Of a stretch of 64,000 bases of DNA, positions 49,360 to 59,087 are shown piece after piece. The stretch is from Rhodococcus sp. P1Y (GTDB lineage Bacteria > Actinomycetota > Actinomycetes > Mycobacteriales > Mycobacteriaceae): the NCBI RefSeq assembly GCF_003641205.1, contig NZ_CP032762.1, positions 3,534,001-3,598,000 on the forward strand. Reading direction: 5' to 3'. The position numbers and the translations under genes are program-made. Under the pieces are notes generated by a model. That model did no database searches. It saw only the letters and a program-made list of their open reading frames with translations, and had not been told where the DNA came from. Numbering within the stretch: position 1 is the first letter of the stretch; every line of letters starts with the position of its first letter.

Positions 49360-50520
49360 ACCACACGCGACATCCAGCCATTCGAAATCGATGTCCCACA
49401 GTCGGACGTCGACGATCTACGCCGACGGCTCGCCGATACTCGCTGGCCGGACGAACTTTCAGGCGTGGGGTGGACCTACGGGATCCCGACATCCTACGTG
49501 CGTGAACTTGCCGAGTATTGGGCCACGACATTCGATTGGAAGGCACACGAAGCTCGGCTGAACGGCTATCCGCAGTTCTTGGCCGACATCGACGGGCTGC
49601 AGATTCACTTCTTTCACGTGGTGTCGCCCGACCCGGATGCCGTTCCTCTGATGTTGATCCACGGTTGGCCGTTCGAGGACTTCACCGAGGTGATCGAGCC
49701 GCTGACGAATCCGAAAGCGCACGGGGCCGATTCAGCTCAGGCGTTCCACCTCGTGTTACCGACGTTGCCCGGGTTCGGATTCTCCGGCCCGACCGTCCGA
49801 GTTGGGGATACGGACACTTTCCGGTCCGCCGAAGTGCTGGCGAAGCTGATGGAGGAACTCGGCTACGAGCGTTACGGTGCGCAGGGCGGGGACGCAGGAT
49901 CGTTCATCGCGCCACAACTCGGCCGTATCGCGCCGGACCGTGTTCTCGGCGTTCACCTCAACGGTCCACTCACTATTCCGTCGTGGGACGAGGACGGATC
50001 GGGCTTCAGCGAAGAGGATAAGGCCAAGCTTGCCGCGCTGGCCGACTGGAACAACGCCGAGACGTCGTCGTACGCGAGCATCCATTCGACACGTCCGGCC
50101 TCGCTCTCGCCCGGTCTCACCGACTCACCGTCAGGTTTGCTGGCATGGGTGGTCGACGTGGTGAACTCCTACGTCGACCCGGCGGCGTCGAGTCCCGACG
50201 ATGCGATGGACAGAGACAGTCTGCTGGTTCAGATCAGCATCCTGTGGTTCACACGAACGATCGGATCCTCGATGCGCCTCTACAAGGAATCGAGTGCCTG
50301 GGGTGCGGACCTGGCCTCGTCCGGAGTTCCTACCGGAGTCGCAGTCTTTGCTCGCGACGCAAGCATCCGAGCAATCGCGGAGAGACAGAACAACATCGTC
50401 CGGTGGACGGAGTTCGACCACGGCGGTCACTTCGCACCGATGGAGACTCCCGCCGAGTTGGTGACGGAGATCCGTGAGTTCTTCGCGGGAGTGCTGAGGG
50501 CGCAATGGAACCGTACGTAG
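49357..50520 (+). CDS. Epoxide hydrolase, microsomal (EHN) type
   Basis: Alpha/beta-hydrolase of 387 aa. The N-terminal EHN domain (about residues 1-110) begins QPFEIDVPQSDVDDLRRRLA and contains tryptophans around DELSGVGWTYG. The catalytic core has the oxyanion-hole HGWP (about 103-106), the nucleophile Asp in GAQGGDAGSF (about 176-185) and the His in DHGGHFAPMETP near the C-terminus. It is predicted to hydrolyse epoxides to diols, in detoxification or catabolism. It stands alone between ppc and the convergent pentose phosphate operon, with its own promoter. The substrate is unknown. Confidence 0.9.
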   Translation: MTTRDIQPFEIDVPQSDVDDLRRRLADTRWPDELSGVGWTYGIPTSYVRELAEYWATTFDWKAHEARLNGYPQFLADIDGLQIHFFHVVSPDPDAVPLMLIHGWPFEDFTEVIEPLTNPKAHGADSAQAFHLVLPTLPGFGFSGPTVRVGDTDTFRSAEVLAKLMEELGYERYGAQGGDAGSFIAPQLGRIAPDRVLGVHLNGPLTIPSWDEDGSGFSEEDKAKLAALADWNNAETSSYASIHSTRPASLSPGLTDSPSGLLAWVVDVVNSYVDPAASSPDDAMDRDSLLVQISILWFTRTIGSSMRLYKESSAWGADLASSGVPTGVAVFARDASIRAIAERQNNIVRWTEFDHGGHFAPMETPAELVTEIREFFAGVLRAQWNRT

Positions 50521-50732
50521 ACCGTGTGCGTCTGAATCGGTATGAGGCAGTGCAGAAATCACCTTCGGTCGTGGCGCGACGGTACGGCCTACCGTGTGTA
50601 CGCAAGGAGACCGGAGTCCGAACCGTTCACTCGCGTCGACGACATCGAATCAGTCGATACAGACACCGATGGCGCCCAACCCCCGACGGACTAGGGGATC
50701 GAACGCCATCGGACTGAACGACAGACGGCCGA

Positions 50733-51479
50733 TCAGTTGTTGTCGAGTTGCGACGCAGCACCTGAGTCGAGGAACCAGACGGTGGATTCGGACCCGATAG
50801 CTCCTGCGGACGGAAAATCGTCCGGGTCTGCTCCGCCCACGGCGGCGGCCACGGCCTCCGCTTTGGCCGCTCCCGACACGAGCAACCACACGTGCTTGGC
50901 CCGCCGAATTGCGGGCAGCGTCAACGTGATTCGGACGGGCGGCGGCTTGGGTGAGTTTTCCACTGCGACGACGTACTGATGCTTCTCGCGTACGGCATCG
51001 GTGTGCGGGAACAGCGAGTTGATGTGCCCCTCACCGCCCATGCCCAGCAAGTGCACGTCGAATGCCGGTGTGTGTTCGCCATCCGAGTGCGCCCCGAGGA
51101 TCTGCGCGTACGCCACGGCGGCCACCTCCGGGTCGCTCCCATGCGGACCGTCCGATGCGGCCATGCGGAAAATTCGGTCCGGGTGGACGCCGACGTGGTC
51201 GAGCAATGCCTCGGCCGCCTGTACCTCGTTGCGCTCGGGGTCACCGGCGGGAAGGAATCGTTCGTCACCGAAGTACACGTCGACCGATGCCCAATCGATG
51301 GTTCCCGAGTCCTTACGAAGAGCCTCGAGCAGCGCAATTCCGGTGCCACCGCCGGTGAGAACGACTGACGCAGTACCTCGCTCTGCTTGTGCTGCGGTCA
51401 CGACCTCGACGAACCGAGTTCGAGCAGCGTCGACGAGCGCCTCCGCGTCGAGGAACTGCAGTACCGACGTTTCACTCAT
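50733..51479 (-). CDS. pgl: 6-phosphogluconolactonase
   Basis: Hydrolyses 6-phosphogluconolactone in the oxidative pentose phosphate pathway. The SugE/NagB-like fold shows VLTGGGTGIALLEAL, VDVYFGDERFLPAGDPERN and HLLGMGGEGHINSLFPH. The length is 248 aa, starting at ATG 51479 on the minus strand and overlapping the opcA stop by 8 nt. It is the last gene of tkt-tal-zwf-opcA-pgl. About 210 bp without recognisable features lie between its end and the convergent epoxide hydrolase gene. Confidence 0.95.
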   Translation of the reverse strand: MSETSVLQFLDAEALVDAARTRFVEVVTAAQAERGTASVVLTGGGTGIALLEALRKDSGTIDWASVDVYFGDERFLPAGDPERNEVQAAEALLDHVGVHPDRIFRMAASDGPHGSDPEVAAVAYAQILGAHSDGEHTPAFDVHLLGMGGEGHINSLFPHTDAVREKHQYVVAVENSPKPPPVRITLTLPAIRRAKHVWLLVSGAAKAEAVAAAVGGADPDDFPSAGAIGSESTVWFLDSGAASQLDNN

Positions 51480-52392
51480 AGCTCACCTTCGACAATCCGT
51501 TCAGTGCCAACTCGTAGATCTCGTCCGTATCGAGGCGGCGGAGTTCTTCCGCGAGGCACTCGCGTGTCCCACGGCGCGCGAGTGCGACCTCCGAATCCGG
51601 CTGACCGGTGCGACGCAACGTCGCCGTCTTGCCGGTTTGCGGCCTCGTGATCGAGATGGTGGTGGTTTCGCGCTGCAGCTCGACTCGAAGTTCGCCGGTA
51701 CGGCGGTGGACGGGAACATCGAGCTTGGCTGCGAGCCAACCAGCAAGGATGTCGAGCGCAGGTTCCTCGCTCAGTCCCGAGACGGTAGCGGACACGACCT
51801 TCTCGTGCGGTGCTTGATCGAGCGCCGTCGCCAACAGACCGCGCCAGTAGGTGATGCGGCTCCACGACAGGTCGGTGTCGCCGTCGGTGTAGCTCGACAA
51901 CCGGCCTTTGATCGCGGCGGTGGTGTCCGGTGCGTTGGTGGCATCGGTGATACGACGAATGGCCAACCGGCCCAACGGATCCTTCGCTGGAACTGCCGGT
52001 GCTTCGTCCGGCCACCAGGCCACGATCGGGGTGTCCGGCAACAGAAACGGGATGACCACGCTGTGCTCGTGATCGGCGAGTTCTCCGTTGAGCCGGAGTA
52101 CCACCACTTCGGAGGCACCTGCGTCGCCGCCCACCCTGATCTGCGCGTCGAGGCTGGACTCGGCTGTACGGTCACCCCGTGTCAATACGATGACGCGGCA
52201 GGGATGTTCGCGGCTCGCCTCGTTGGCTGCCGCGATCGCACGCTCGGCTTTGTCGGGGTTTCTACTCGCCACGATCAAGGTGAGAACGCGGCCGATGGTG
52301 ACCGCGCCGCCCGATTCGCGGAGTTCGACGAGCTGCTTGCCGACCTCGGCGGTCGTGGTTGCGGGAATGTCGACGATCAAGGCCTTCTCCAT
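51472..52392 (-). CDS. opcA: Glucose-6-phosphate dehydrogenase assembly protein OpcA
   Basis: Actinobacterial/cyanobacterial partner needed for full G6PDH activity. It is 306 aa with conserved segments VLTLIVASRN, VIPFLLPDTPIVAWWPDEAP and ITYWRGLLATALDQAP. The start is ATG 52392, inside the zwf 3' end (16-nt overlap), which gives MEKALIVDIPATTT. The longer frame to 52512 would read through 40 codons of zwf and is rejected. Its position directly after zwf fits its role as assembly factor. Confidence 0.96.
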   Translation of the reverse strand: MEKALIVDIPATTTAEVGKQLVELRESGGAVTIGRVLTLIVASRNPDKAERAIAAANEASREHPCRVIVLTRGDRTAESSLDAQIRVGGDAGASEVVVLRLNGELADHEHSVVIPFLLPDTPIVAWWPDEAPAVPAKDPLGRLAIRRITDATNAPDTTAAIKGRLSSYTDGDTDLSWSRITYWRGLLATALDQAPHEKVVSATVSGLSEEPALDILAGWLAAKLDVPVHRRTGELRVELQRETTTISITRPQTGKTATLRRTGQPDSEVALARRGTRECLAEELRRLDTDEIYELALNGLSKVSYE

Positions 52393-53948
52393 TCGCGTCC
52401 GGTGCGCTGCATCATCTCGTCGCCCGAGCTCGGACCCCACGTACCTGCCTCGTAAGGTTCGGCGGTTCCTCCCGAGGCCCAGTGTTCGAGAATCGGATCG
52501 AGGATTTTCCACGACAGCTCGACCTCGGCATTGACTGGGAACAGCGAGGGCTCGCCCAGCAATACATCGAGAATCAACCGTTCGTAGGCCTCCGGCGAGG
52601 ACTCCGTGAATGCCTGGCCGTAGCTGAAGTCCATGCTCACGTCACGTACCTGCATGCTCGAGCCTGGCACCTTCGATCCGAAGCGCATGGTCACACCCTC
52701 GTCGGGCTGCACACGAATGACCAGTGCGTTCTGCCCGAGTTCTTCGGTCATCGTGGCGTCGAACGGCAGGTGTGGTGCTCGCTTGAAGACCATCGCGATC
52801 TCGGTGACCCGGCGCCCTAGTGCCTTGCCGGTGCGCAGGTAGAACGGAACTCCGCCCCACCGCCTCGTGTCGACTTCGAGTGTGATGGCCGCGTAGGTCT
52901 CGGTGTTGGATTCGGAGTCGAAGCCCTCTTCTTCCTTGAGTCCCTTGACCTTCTGGCTTCCTTGCCAACCAGCGGCGTACTGGCCTCTGGCGGACGTTCG
53001 GTCAAGCGGTTCAGCCAGCTTCGTCGCCGAGAGAACCTTGATCTTCTCGGACTGCAGTTCCGACGGGCTGAAACTGACCGGCTCTTCCATCGCCGTGATC
53101 GCCAGCAATTGAAGCAAGTGGTTCTGAATGACGTCACGGGCCGCGCCGATTCCGTCGTAGTAACCGGCACGACCACCGAGTCCGATGTCCTCGGCCATGG
53201 TGATTTGAACGTGGTCGACGTAGTGCGCATTCCAGATCGGGTCGAACAGCTGATTGGCGAAACGCAGGGCCAGGATGTTCTGAACCGTCTCCTTGCCGAG
53301 GTAGTGGTCGATACGAAAGACCCTGTCCTCGGGGAACACTCGGTTGACGATGGCGTTGAGCTCTTTCGCACTCGCCAGGTCGTGACCGAACGGCTTCTCG
53401 ATGACGACGCGTCGCCACCTGTCGGCCTCGCTCTGTGCGAGGCCGGATCGCGAGAGTTGTTCGAGCACGACGGGAAACGCGCCGGGCGGAATCGACAGGT
53501 AGAACGCGTGATTGCCGCCCGTGCCGCGGGTTTCGTCCAACTCCGCCAGAGTGCTCGCCAACTGATCGAACGCCGCATCGTCGTCGAAGGTGCCCTGCAC
53601 GAATCGGAATCCTTCGGCGAGGGTGTTCCACACTTCCTCGCTGAACGGAGTTCGCGCGTGATCGCGGACGGCGTCGTGCACGATCTTGCCGAAATCGTCG
53701 TTGCCCCACTCACGTCGGGCGAAACCGACCAAGGCGAAACCGGGGGGGAGTAACCCCCGGTTCGCCAGGTCGTACACCGCAGGCATGAGCTTCTTACGCG
53801 CGAGATCTCCTGTGACGCCGAAGATCACGAGACTGCACGGTCCCGCGATTCTCGGTAGTCGTTTGTCACGGGGGTCGCGGAGCGGGTTGTGCCACTCCGG
53901 TGGATCCTCGTGGGGGGAATCGTGGGTGTCAGTGGCTGCGGTGCTCAC
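52377..53948 (-). CDS. zwf: Glucose-6-phosphate 1-dehydrogenase
   Basis: First step of the oxidative pentose phosphate pathway, generating NADPH. The nucleotide-binding FGVTGDLARKKLMPA is at about residues 43-57 and the catalytic RIDHYLGKETVQNIL at about 213-227. EKPFGHD supplies the substrate lysine region. The length is 523 aa with a polar N-terminal extension of about 35 residues. GTG 53948 lies 3 nt after the tal stop, indicating co-transcription. Confidence 0.97.
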   Translation of the reverse strand: MSTAATDTHDSPHEDPPEWHNPLRDPRDKRLPRIAGPCSLVIFGVTGDLARKKLMPAVYDLANRGLLPPGFALVGFARREWGNDDFGKIVHDAVRDHARTPFSEEVWNTLAEGFRFVQGTFDDDAAFDQLASTLAELDETRGTGGNHAFYLSIPPGAFPVVLEQLSRSGLAQSEADRWRRVVIEKPFGHDLASAKELNAIVNRVFPEDRVFRIDHYLGKETVQNILALRFANQLFDPIWNAHYVDHVQITMAEDIGLGGRAGYYDGIGAARDVIQNHLLQLLAITAMEEPVSFSPSELQSEKIKVLSATKLAEPLDRTSARGQYAAGWQGSQKVKGLKEEEGFDSESNTETYAAITLEVDTRRWGGVPFYLRTGKALGRRVTEIAMVFKRAPHLPFDATMTEELGQNALVIRVQPDEGVTMRFGSKVPGSSMQVRDVSMDFSYGQAFTESSPEAYERLILDVLLGEPSLFPVNAEVELSWKILDPILEHWASGGTAEPYEAGTWGPSSGDEMMQRTGREWRRP

Positions 53949-53951
53949 GTC

Positions 53952-55076
53952 TCAGCTCTTCTGGCCCGCTTGGCGAAGCTGCTCGCCGGTTGCCTCGAGC
54001 AGTTCGGTCCACGACGCCTCGAACTTCTCGACGCCTTCGTTCTCCAGCGTGATGAACACGTCCGAGATGTCGATGCCGATGGCCGAGAGCTTGTCGAACA
54101 CTTCCTGGGATTCGGGCCCCTTGCCGGAGATGGTGTCTCCGGTGACGTCTCCATGATCGGCTACGGCGTCGAGGGTCTTCTCCGGCATGGTGTTCACCGT
54201 GTTGGGGGAGACCAGGTCCGTGACGTAGAGCGTGTCCGGGTACGCCGGGTTCTTGACACCGGTGGATGCCCACAGTGGTCGCTGCGGGCGAGCGCCCGAG
54301 CCGGCCAGTTCGTGGAAGCGGGGTCCGACCTCGAACGTCTGCTGGTAGGCCACGTACGCCAGTCGAGCGTTCGCGAGAGCAGCCTTACCCTTGAGTTCCT
54401 CGGCGTCGGGCGTGCCGATCTTGCCGAGACGGGCATCGATCTCGGTGTCGACGCGAGAGACGAAGAACGACGCGACCGAATGGATCTTGGACAGGTCGTG
54501 GCCGGCGGCGCGGGCAGCTTCGAGCCCGTCGAGGTAGGCGCCGATGACCAGTTCGTAGCGCTCGACCGAGAAGATCAGAGTCACGTTGACACTGATGCCC
54601 TCACCGATGACCTTGGCGATCGCCGGGATTCCGGCCTCGGTCGCCGGGATCTTGATCAGAACGTTGGGACGATCGACGATCTTCCACAATTCGACCGCCT
54701 GCGCGATCGTCTTCTCGGTGTCGTGCGCGAGCCGAGGGTCGACCTCGATGGACACGCGCCCGTCGACGCCCGCTGTGGATTCGTACACGGAAGTGAAGAG
54801 GTCGCATGCGTTACGCACATCGTCGGTGGTTACCGTGCGAATGGTCGCGTCCACGTCGGCTCCGCGTTCGGCCAGCTCAGTGACCTGAGCGTCGTACGCG
54901 TTGCCCTTGCTCAGTGCGGCCTGGAAGATCGACGGGTTGGTCGTGACGCCCACGACGCTCTTCGTATCGATCAGATCCTTCAGGTTTCCGGAGGAGATCC
55001 GGTCACGCGACAGATCGTCGAGCCAGACGGACACGCCTGCGGCGGACAGATCTGCGAGATTCTTGTTCTGGGTCAT
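53952..55076 (-). CDS. tal: Transaldolase
   Basis: Transfers a dihydroxyacetone unit between sugar phosphates. The Schiff-base lysine is in [13 protein letters not shown] (about residue 140). Other signatures are [16 protein letters not shown] near the N-terminus and [14 protein letters not shown]. The length is 374 aa, typical of the actinobacterial two-domain-length transaldolase. ATG 55076 is 4 nt from the tkt stop. Confidence 0.97.
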   Translation of the reverse strand: MTQNKNLADLSAAGVSVWLDDLSRDRISSGNLKDLIDTKSVVGVTTNPSIFQAALSKGNAYDAQVTELAERGADVDATIRTVTTDDVRNACDLFTSVYESTAGVDGRVSIEVDPRLAHDTEKTIAQAVELWKIVDRPNVLIKIPATEAGIPAIAKVIGEGISVNVTLIFSVERYELVIGAYLDGLEAARAAGHDLSKIHSVASFFVSRVDTEIDARLGKIGTPDAEELKGKAALANARLAYVAYQQTFEVGPRFHELAGSGARPQRPLWASTGVKNPAYPDTLYVTDLVSPNTVNTMPEKTLDAVADHGDVTGDTISGKGPESQEVFDKLSAIGIDISDVFITLENEGVEKFEASWTELLEATGEQLRQAGQKS

Positions 55077-55080
55077 GGTG

Positions 55081-57180
55081 TTATCCCTTCACGTTGGTGA
55101 TCGACCGCTGTGCGGCTGCGGTGACGGCCTCGGCCGTGAAGCCGAACTCGCGGAACAGCGTCTTGGCGTCTGCCGACTCGCCGTAGTGCTCGAGCGACAC
55201 GATCTCGCCGAAACCGCCGACGATCTGGTACCAGGGCATTGCGATACCGGCTTCGATCGAGACGCGTGCCTTGACGGTCGGCGGGATGACCTGGTCCCGG
55301 TAGTTCTGGTCCTGGCTGAAGAACCATTCGACACAGGGCATGGACACGACGCGTGCCGCTACTCCCTGTTCTTCGAGCTGCTTCTGTGCTTCGACCGCGT
55401 ACTGCAGTTCGGAACCGGTGCCGATGAGTACGACGTCCGGGGCCGCTTTCGAGGACTCGGAGAGGATGTACCCGCCCTTGGCGACACCTTCGTAACTCGT
55501 GCCCTCGAGGATCGGGATGCCCTGACGCGTCAGCGCCAAACCGACGGGACCGCTGCTGCTGGACTTGGCCAGCACCGCGCGCCAGGCGTGCGCCGTCTCG
55601 TTGGCGTCACCGGGGCGAACGACGGACAGGTTCGGGATCGCGCGCAATGCCGCGAGGTGCTCCACCGGCTGGTGCGTCGGGCCGTCTTCGCCGAGTCCGA
55701 TGGAGTCGTGCGTCCAGACGTAGATCGGGTCGATGTCCATCAGCGACGCGAGGCGAACTGCCGGCCGCATGTAGTCGCTGAACTGCATGAACGTGCCGCC
55801 GTACGCGCGGGTCGGCCCGTGCATGACGATGCCCGACAGGATGGCGCCCATCGCGTGCTCGCGAATGCCGAAGTGCAGCGTGCGACCGTACGGCTCGGCG
55901 TCCCAGTCGTCGGTCGAGATGGACGTGGGGCCGAAGGACTTGGCGCCCTTGATGGTCGTGTTGTTGCTACCCGCGAGGTCGGCCGAGCCGCCCCACAGTT
56001 CCGGGAGTACGGGTCCCACGGCGTTCAGAACTTCGCCGGACGCTGCGCGGGTCGCAATGGCCTTGCTGCCCGGCTCCCAGGTGGGGAGGACGTCGGCCCA
56101 GCCCTCCGGGAGATCACCGGCGGTCAGACGGTCGAGAAGCTTCTTGCGCTCGGGCTCGCGTGCAGCCCAGGCGTCGAACTCGGTGTTCCACTCGGCATGC
56201 GCTTTGCGTCCACGCTCCTGCAGGGCGCGGGTGTGCGCGATTACCTCGTCGGTGACCTCGAACTTCTTCTCGGGATCGAAATCGAGGGCCTTCTTGACCT
56301 TCGCGATCTCCTCGTCGCCCAGAGCGGCTCCGTGGACCGCGCCGGTGTTCATCATCGTCGGTGCCGGGAAACCGATGATCGTACGAAGAACGATGATCGA
56401 CGGCTTGTCCGTGACCGCCTTGGCCGCCTCGATGGCTTCCTCGATGGCGGTGACGTTCTCGCCGCCCTCGACGACCTGGACGTGCCAACCGTAGGCCTCG
56501 TAGCGGGCGGCGGTGTTCTCCGACAGCGCGATGTCGGTGGCGTGCTCGATGGAGATCTTGTTGTCGTCGTAGAACAGAATCAGGTTGCCGAGCTGCTGGG
56601 TGCCCGCGAGCGACGACGCCTCGGAGGTGATTCCTTCTTCGATGTCGCCGTCGGAGGCGATGACGTAGATGAAGTGGTCGAACGGGCTCTCGCCCAGAGC
56701 AGGTTCCGGGTCGAACAAGCCGCGCTCGCGTCGTGATGCCATCGACATGCCGACCGCGGAGGCGAGTCCCTGGCCGAGTGGTCCGGTGGTGATCTCGACG
56801 CCGTCGGTGTGTCGGAACTCGGGGTGGCCCGGGGTCTTCGACTTGTAGGTACGCAGGGACTCGATGTCGACGAGTTCGAGCCCGAAACCGCCCAAGTAGA
56901 GCTGGAGGTACAGCGTCAGGCTCGAATGCCCGCACGACAGTACGAAGCGGTCACGGCCGATCCAGTGCGTGTCGGTCGGATCGTGACGCATCGTGCGCTG
57001 AAAGAGCGTGTAGGCGAGCGGAGCGAGGCTCATCGCGGTACCGGGGTGACCGTTACCGACCTTCTGAACCGCGTCGGCAGCGAGGACTCTGACTGTATCG
57101 ACCGCCCTGGTGTCCAGGTCCGTCCAGTCGCTGGGGTGGTGCGCCGTGGTGAGGACGTCAATATCGTCTGTGATCGACAC
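55081..57180 (-). CDS. tkt: Transketolase
   Basis: Thiamine-diphosphate enzyme that transfers two-carbon ketol units. The N-terminal TPP/Mg site includes [16 protein letters not shown] and [18 protein letters not shown], followed by DDNKISI. The middle domain has [14 protein letters not shown] and TWTHDS-like [18 protein letters not shown]. The length is 699 aa from GTG 57180, matching mycobacterial Tkt. AGGAG lies 10 nt upstream. The frame stays open to 57315, but the extra 45 residues are not conserved. It is the first gene of the pentose phosphate operon. Confidence 0.98.
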   Translation of the reverse strand: MSITDDIDVLTTAHHPSDWTDLDTRAVDTVRVLAADAVQKVGNGHPGTAMSLAPLAYTLFQRTMRHDPTDTHWIGRDRFVLSCGHSSLTLYLQLYLGGFGLELVDIESLRTYKSKTPGHPEFRHTDGVEITTGPLGQGLASAVGMSMASRRERGLFDPEPALGESPFDHFIYVIASDGDIEEGITSEASSLAGTQQLGNLILFYDDNKISIEHATDIALSENTAARYEAYGWHVQVVEGGENVTAIEEAIEAAKAVTDKPSIIVLRTIIGFPAPTMMNTGAVHGAALGDEEIAKVKKALDFDPEKKFEVTDEVIAHTRALQERGRKAHAEWNTEFDAWAAREPERKKLLDRLTAGDLPEGWADVLPTWEPGSKAIATRAASGEVLNAVGPVLPELWGGSADLAGSNNTTIKGAKSFGPTSISTDDWDAEPYGRTLHFGIREHAMGAILSGIVMHGPTRAYGGTFMQFSDYMRPAVRLASLMDIDPIYVWTHDSIGLGEDGPTHQPVEHLAALRAIPNLSVVRPGDANETAHAWRAVLAKSSSSGPVGLALTRQGIPILEGTSYEGVAKGGYILSESSKAAPDVVLIGTGSELQYAVEAQKQLEEQGVAARVVSMPCVEWFFSQDQNYRDQVIPPTVKARVSIEAGIAMPWYQIVGGFGEIVSLEHYGESADAKTLFREFGFTAEAVTAAAQRSITNVKG

Positions 57181-57501
57181 GAGCAGAGATCTCCTGACAT
57201 TGGTACGAGTGAGACATGAACGTGACCGATCACAACCGGATCGCACACACGTCCGCCACCAGCCTAGTTCCGAGCGCGCCCGCTGTCGTGCCTTCCCCCC
57301 ATTGGGCTCCTGCAACGAGTACTGCGGGTTGCTCGAGCGTTACCGGCAGAGGGACGAGTTCTTCACTTTGGGTGCCCTGAGAATTGGAGACGAGTCGGTC
57401 GCCGTCTACCATCGCTTGTAGTAGTGCGCAGCGAATCGACTCCGTCGGCTTTCGCTTGCGACGACGATCATGTGTGTTTCGAGCCCGTGCGAGGAGACGT
57501 A
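57181..57501. other. 321-bp divergent intergenic region between tkt and ctaB
   Basis: It holds the tkt promoter and leader on the minus strand and, on the plus strand, the upstream region of ctaB ending in GAGGAG (57491-57496). A short palindrome GTGA-N4-TCAC (57222-57233) lies in the tkt leader. I see no gene and no clear ctaB promoter; an in-frame extension of ctaB upstream to GTG 57424 exists but is not conserved in character. Confidence 0.6.
57261..57289 (-). promoter_or_regulatory. Promoter of the tkt-tal-zwf-opcA-pgl operon
   Basis: On the minus strand ACGACA (57289-57284), a 17-bp spacer and TAGGCT (57266-57261) form a plausible housekeeping promoter. Transcription would start near 57254, giving a leader of about 75 nt with the AGGAG ribosome binding site. 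Confidence 0.5.
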
Positions 57502-58518
57502 GTGCGAATTGGGCAGCAACCGGGCGGCCACGGATTCGCAGGCGGCGCTGGTCATCCCGAAGACCACGAGCTCGTAGACGAGGTAGATCCGAACGAGGCT
57601 GGGCCGAAGTCGGCGCCACGACGGGCGTGGGCCTTGTTCATGGCGTACGTCGCGCTCACGAAGCCACGGGTGATCGAACTTCTCTTGGTCACCACAATCC
57701 CGGCGATGCTCCTTGCCGACCGGGGCCACGTGCAACCCGGACTCATTCTGACGACGTTGTTCGGCGGAATGCTCGCTGCCGCCAGCGCCAACTGTCTCAA
57801 CATGGTGGCCGACGCGGACATCGACAAGGTCATGGCGAGAACTGCGAAGCGCCCGCTTGCACGCGGAGCGATGCCCGTCTCGCATGCCTTCGTATTCGGA
57901 GTGACTCTCGGAATCGTCTCGTTCTTCTGGTTGTGGTTCACCACCAACCTGCTGAGCGGCATTCTTGCCGTCGTCACCATCTGCTTCTACATCTTCGTCT
58001 ACACACTCGTGCTCAAGCGCCGGACGTCCCAGAATGTCGTGTGGGGTGGCGCGGCCGGGTGTATGCCGGTGATGATCGGCTGGTCGGCTGTGACCGGCAC
58101 CATCGGCTGGCAGGCCGTGGTCATGTTCCTCGTGATCTTCCTGTGGACTCCGCCGCACACCTGGGCGCTGATGCTCCGCTACAAAGAGGACTACCAGGCC
58201 GCAAACGTTCCGATGCTGCCTGCCGTGGCGTCGGAGCAGAAGGTCACCAAGCACATTGTGCTGTACGCGTGGGCGACCGTCGCCGCGACTTTGGCGCTCG
58301 CACCTGGCTCGGGTGTCATCTACGCAGTCGTGGCGCTGGCATCGGGAATCTGGTTCCTGGTCGTCGCGCATCGTCTGTACGCCGGAGTCCGAGCGGGCAC
58401 ACCGGTCAAGCCGCTCAAGCTGTTCATTCTCTCCAACGAATACTTGGCACTGGTGTTCTGCGGCTTGGCCGTCGACTCGGTCGTCGGGTGGGACACACTC
58501 GCAACCTTGCTGTCCTGA
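57502..58518 (+). CDS. ctaB: Protoheme IX farnesyltransferase (haem O synthase)
   Basis: UbiA-family membrane prenyltransferase that attaches farnesyl to haem B for cytochrome aa3 oxidase. The first Asp-rich motif is [20 protein letters not shown] (about residues 109-128). The second conserved loop is [16 protein letters not shown]. About eight to nine transmembrane helices start at about residue 48. The length is 338 aa from GTG 57502, chosen because GAGGAG lies 5 nt upstream. GTG 57424 would add 26 residues. The cytosolic N-terminus (1-45) is polar and family-variable. It works with ctaA, which lies convergently 1.5 kb away. Confidence 0.95.
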   Translation: MRIGQQPGGHGFAGGAGHPEDHELVDEVDPNEAGPKSAPRRAWALFMAYVALTKPRVIELLLVTTIPAMLLADRGHVQPGLILTTLFGGMLAAASANCLNMVADADIDKVMARTAKRPLARGAMPVSHAFVFGVTLGIVSFFWLWFTTNLLSGILAVVTICFYIFVYTLVLKRRTSQNVVWGGAAGCMPVMIGWSAVTGTIGWQAVVMFLVIFLWTPPHTWALMLRYKEDYQAANVPMLPAVASEQKVTKHIVLYAWATVAATLALAPGSGVIYAVVALASGIWFLVVAHRLYAGVRAGTPVKPLKLFILSNEYLALVFCGLAVDSVVGWDTLATLLS

Positions 58519-58568
58519 CTTCCTTCGACACACGGCATGGCAGTGATCCTGCGAAAGTTACCGAGCGG

Positions 58569-58583
58569 TATTGTCGGAGCATG
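58569..58583 (+). promoter_or_regulatory. Leaderless promoter -10 for the 58581 gene
   Basis: TATTGT (58569-58574), six bases, ATG 58581. It supports expression of this small gene separately from ctaB. Confidence 0.5.
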
Positions 58584-58967
58584 ACGACGGAAGCGGAAAT
58601 GACTGCAGGTGACGACGGAAAGGCTGTCGGTGCGAAGGTCGAGGTGCCCCCTCGTGCCTTGTCCGCCGTCAAGACTTTCGTCGGAGAGCACGGCGGAACG
58701 GGCAACGTGGTGATTCAGCCGATCGGCCGTGTCGGTACCAGGGTCACCTTGGTCGGTGCAGACGGGGTGCTGGGCGACCAGGTTGTGGAGAACAACGACA
58801 TCGCGCACGCTCTCGTCGCCGCGGTCGACGGACTCACCGAGTCCGAGTGGGACCGCGAACTCGTAAGCTCCGTGAACCCGGCTCCAGGTCACTGGAAGAA
58901 GATGGCCGGCTGGGTTGCCCATCAGACGCGTTTCCCGAAGGCGCGCAACGCAGCGTCGGAAAAATAG
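58581..58967 (+). CDS. Conserved hypothetical protein (128 aa) between ctaB and ctaA
   Basis: I do not recognise a named family. The protein is soluble (no signal peptide or membrane segment) and mildly acidic at the N-terminus. A compact region (about residues 22-80) looks like alternating strands, including GNVVIQPIGRVGTRVTLVGA. A C-terminal helix-rich part with PAPGHWKKMAGWVAHQTRFP (about 100-119) has several aromatic and basic residues. Codon use matches its neighbours. A leaderless -10 precedes ATG 58581 and a good intrinsic terminator follows, so this is a real monocistronic gene. Its placement between two haem A synthesis genes may hint at a link to respiration, without proof. Confidence 0.8.
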   Translation: MTTEAEMTAGDDGKAVGAKVEVPPRALSAVKTFVGEHGGTGNVVIQPIGRVGTRVTLVGADGVLGDQVVENNDIAHALVAAVDGLTESEWDRELVSSVNPAPGHWKKMAGWVAHQTRFPKARNAASEK

Positions 58968-59014
58968 TTCGAAACCGTGGGAACCGTTCGCCGGTTCCTT
59001 GCGTCGAAATAGGT

Positions 59015-59064
59015 GGAGAGGTAGTCGGTCGTCTGAGGGGGAGACCGGCTACCTCTCCTCTTTT
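59015..59064 (+). terminator. Intrinsic terminator after the 58581 gene
   Basis: A 16-bp stem with one G-U pair (arms 59015-59030 and 59043-59058, 12-nt loop) followed by TCTTTT. It lies between two convergent genes and is the most canonical intrinsic terminator in the window. Confidence 0.85.
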
Positions 59065-59087
59065 CTAGGCCTGAAGTGCGAGCTTGT

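Noticed and set aside
50505..50717. Possible 70-aa gene between the epoxide hydrolase and pgl
   Set aside because: Arg-rich sequence with no ribosome binding site or -10; starts inside the epoxide hydrolase gene. A weak 6-bp inverted repeat (50579-50595) nearby is too short to call a terminator.
54901..56736. Open frame of 611 codons on the plus strand
   Set aside because: Antisense to tal and tkt, which are unmistakable; low-complexity Arg/Asp/Val composition and no recognisable motif.
57222..57233. CRP/GlxR-type site GTGA-N4-TCAC upstream of tkt
   Set aside because: The spacer is 4 nt instead of the 6 nt required by the TGTGA-N6-TCACA consensus.
57424..57501. Longer ctaB start at GTG 57424
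   Set aside because: No ribosome binding site or well-spaced -10, whereas GTG 57502 has GAGGAG 5 nt upstream.
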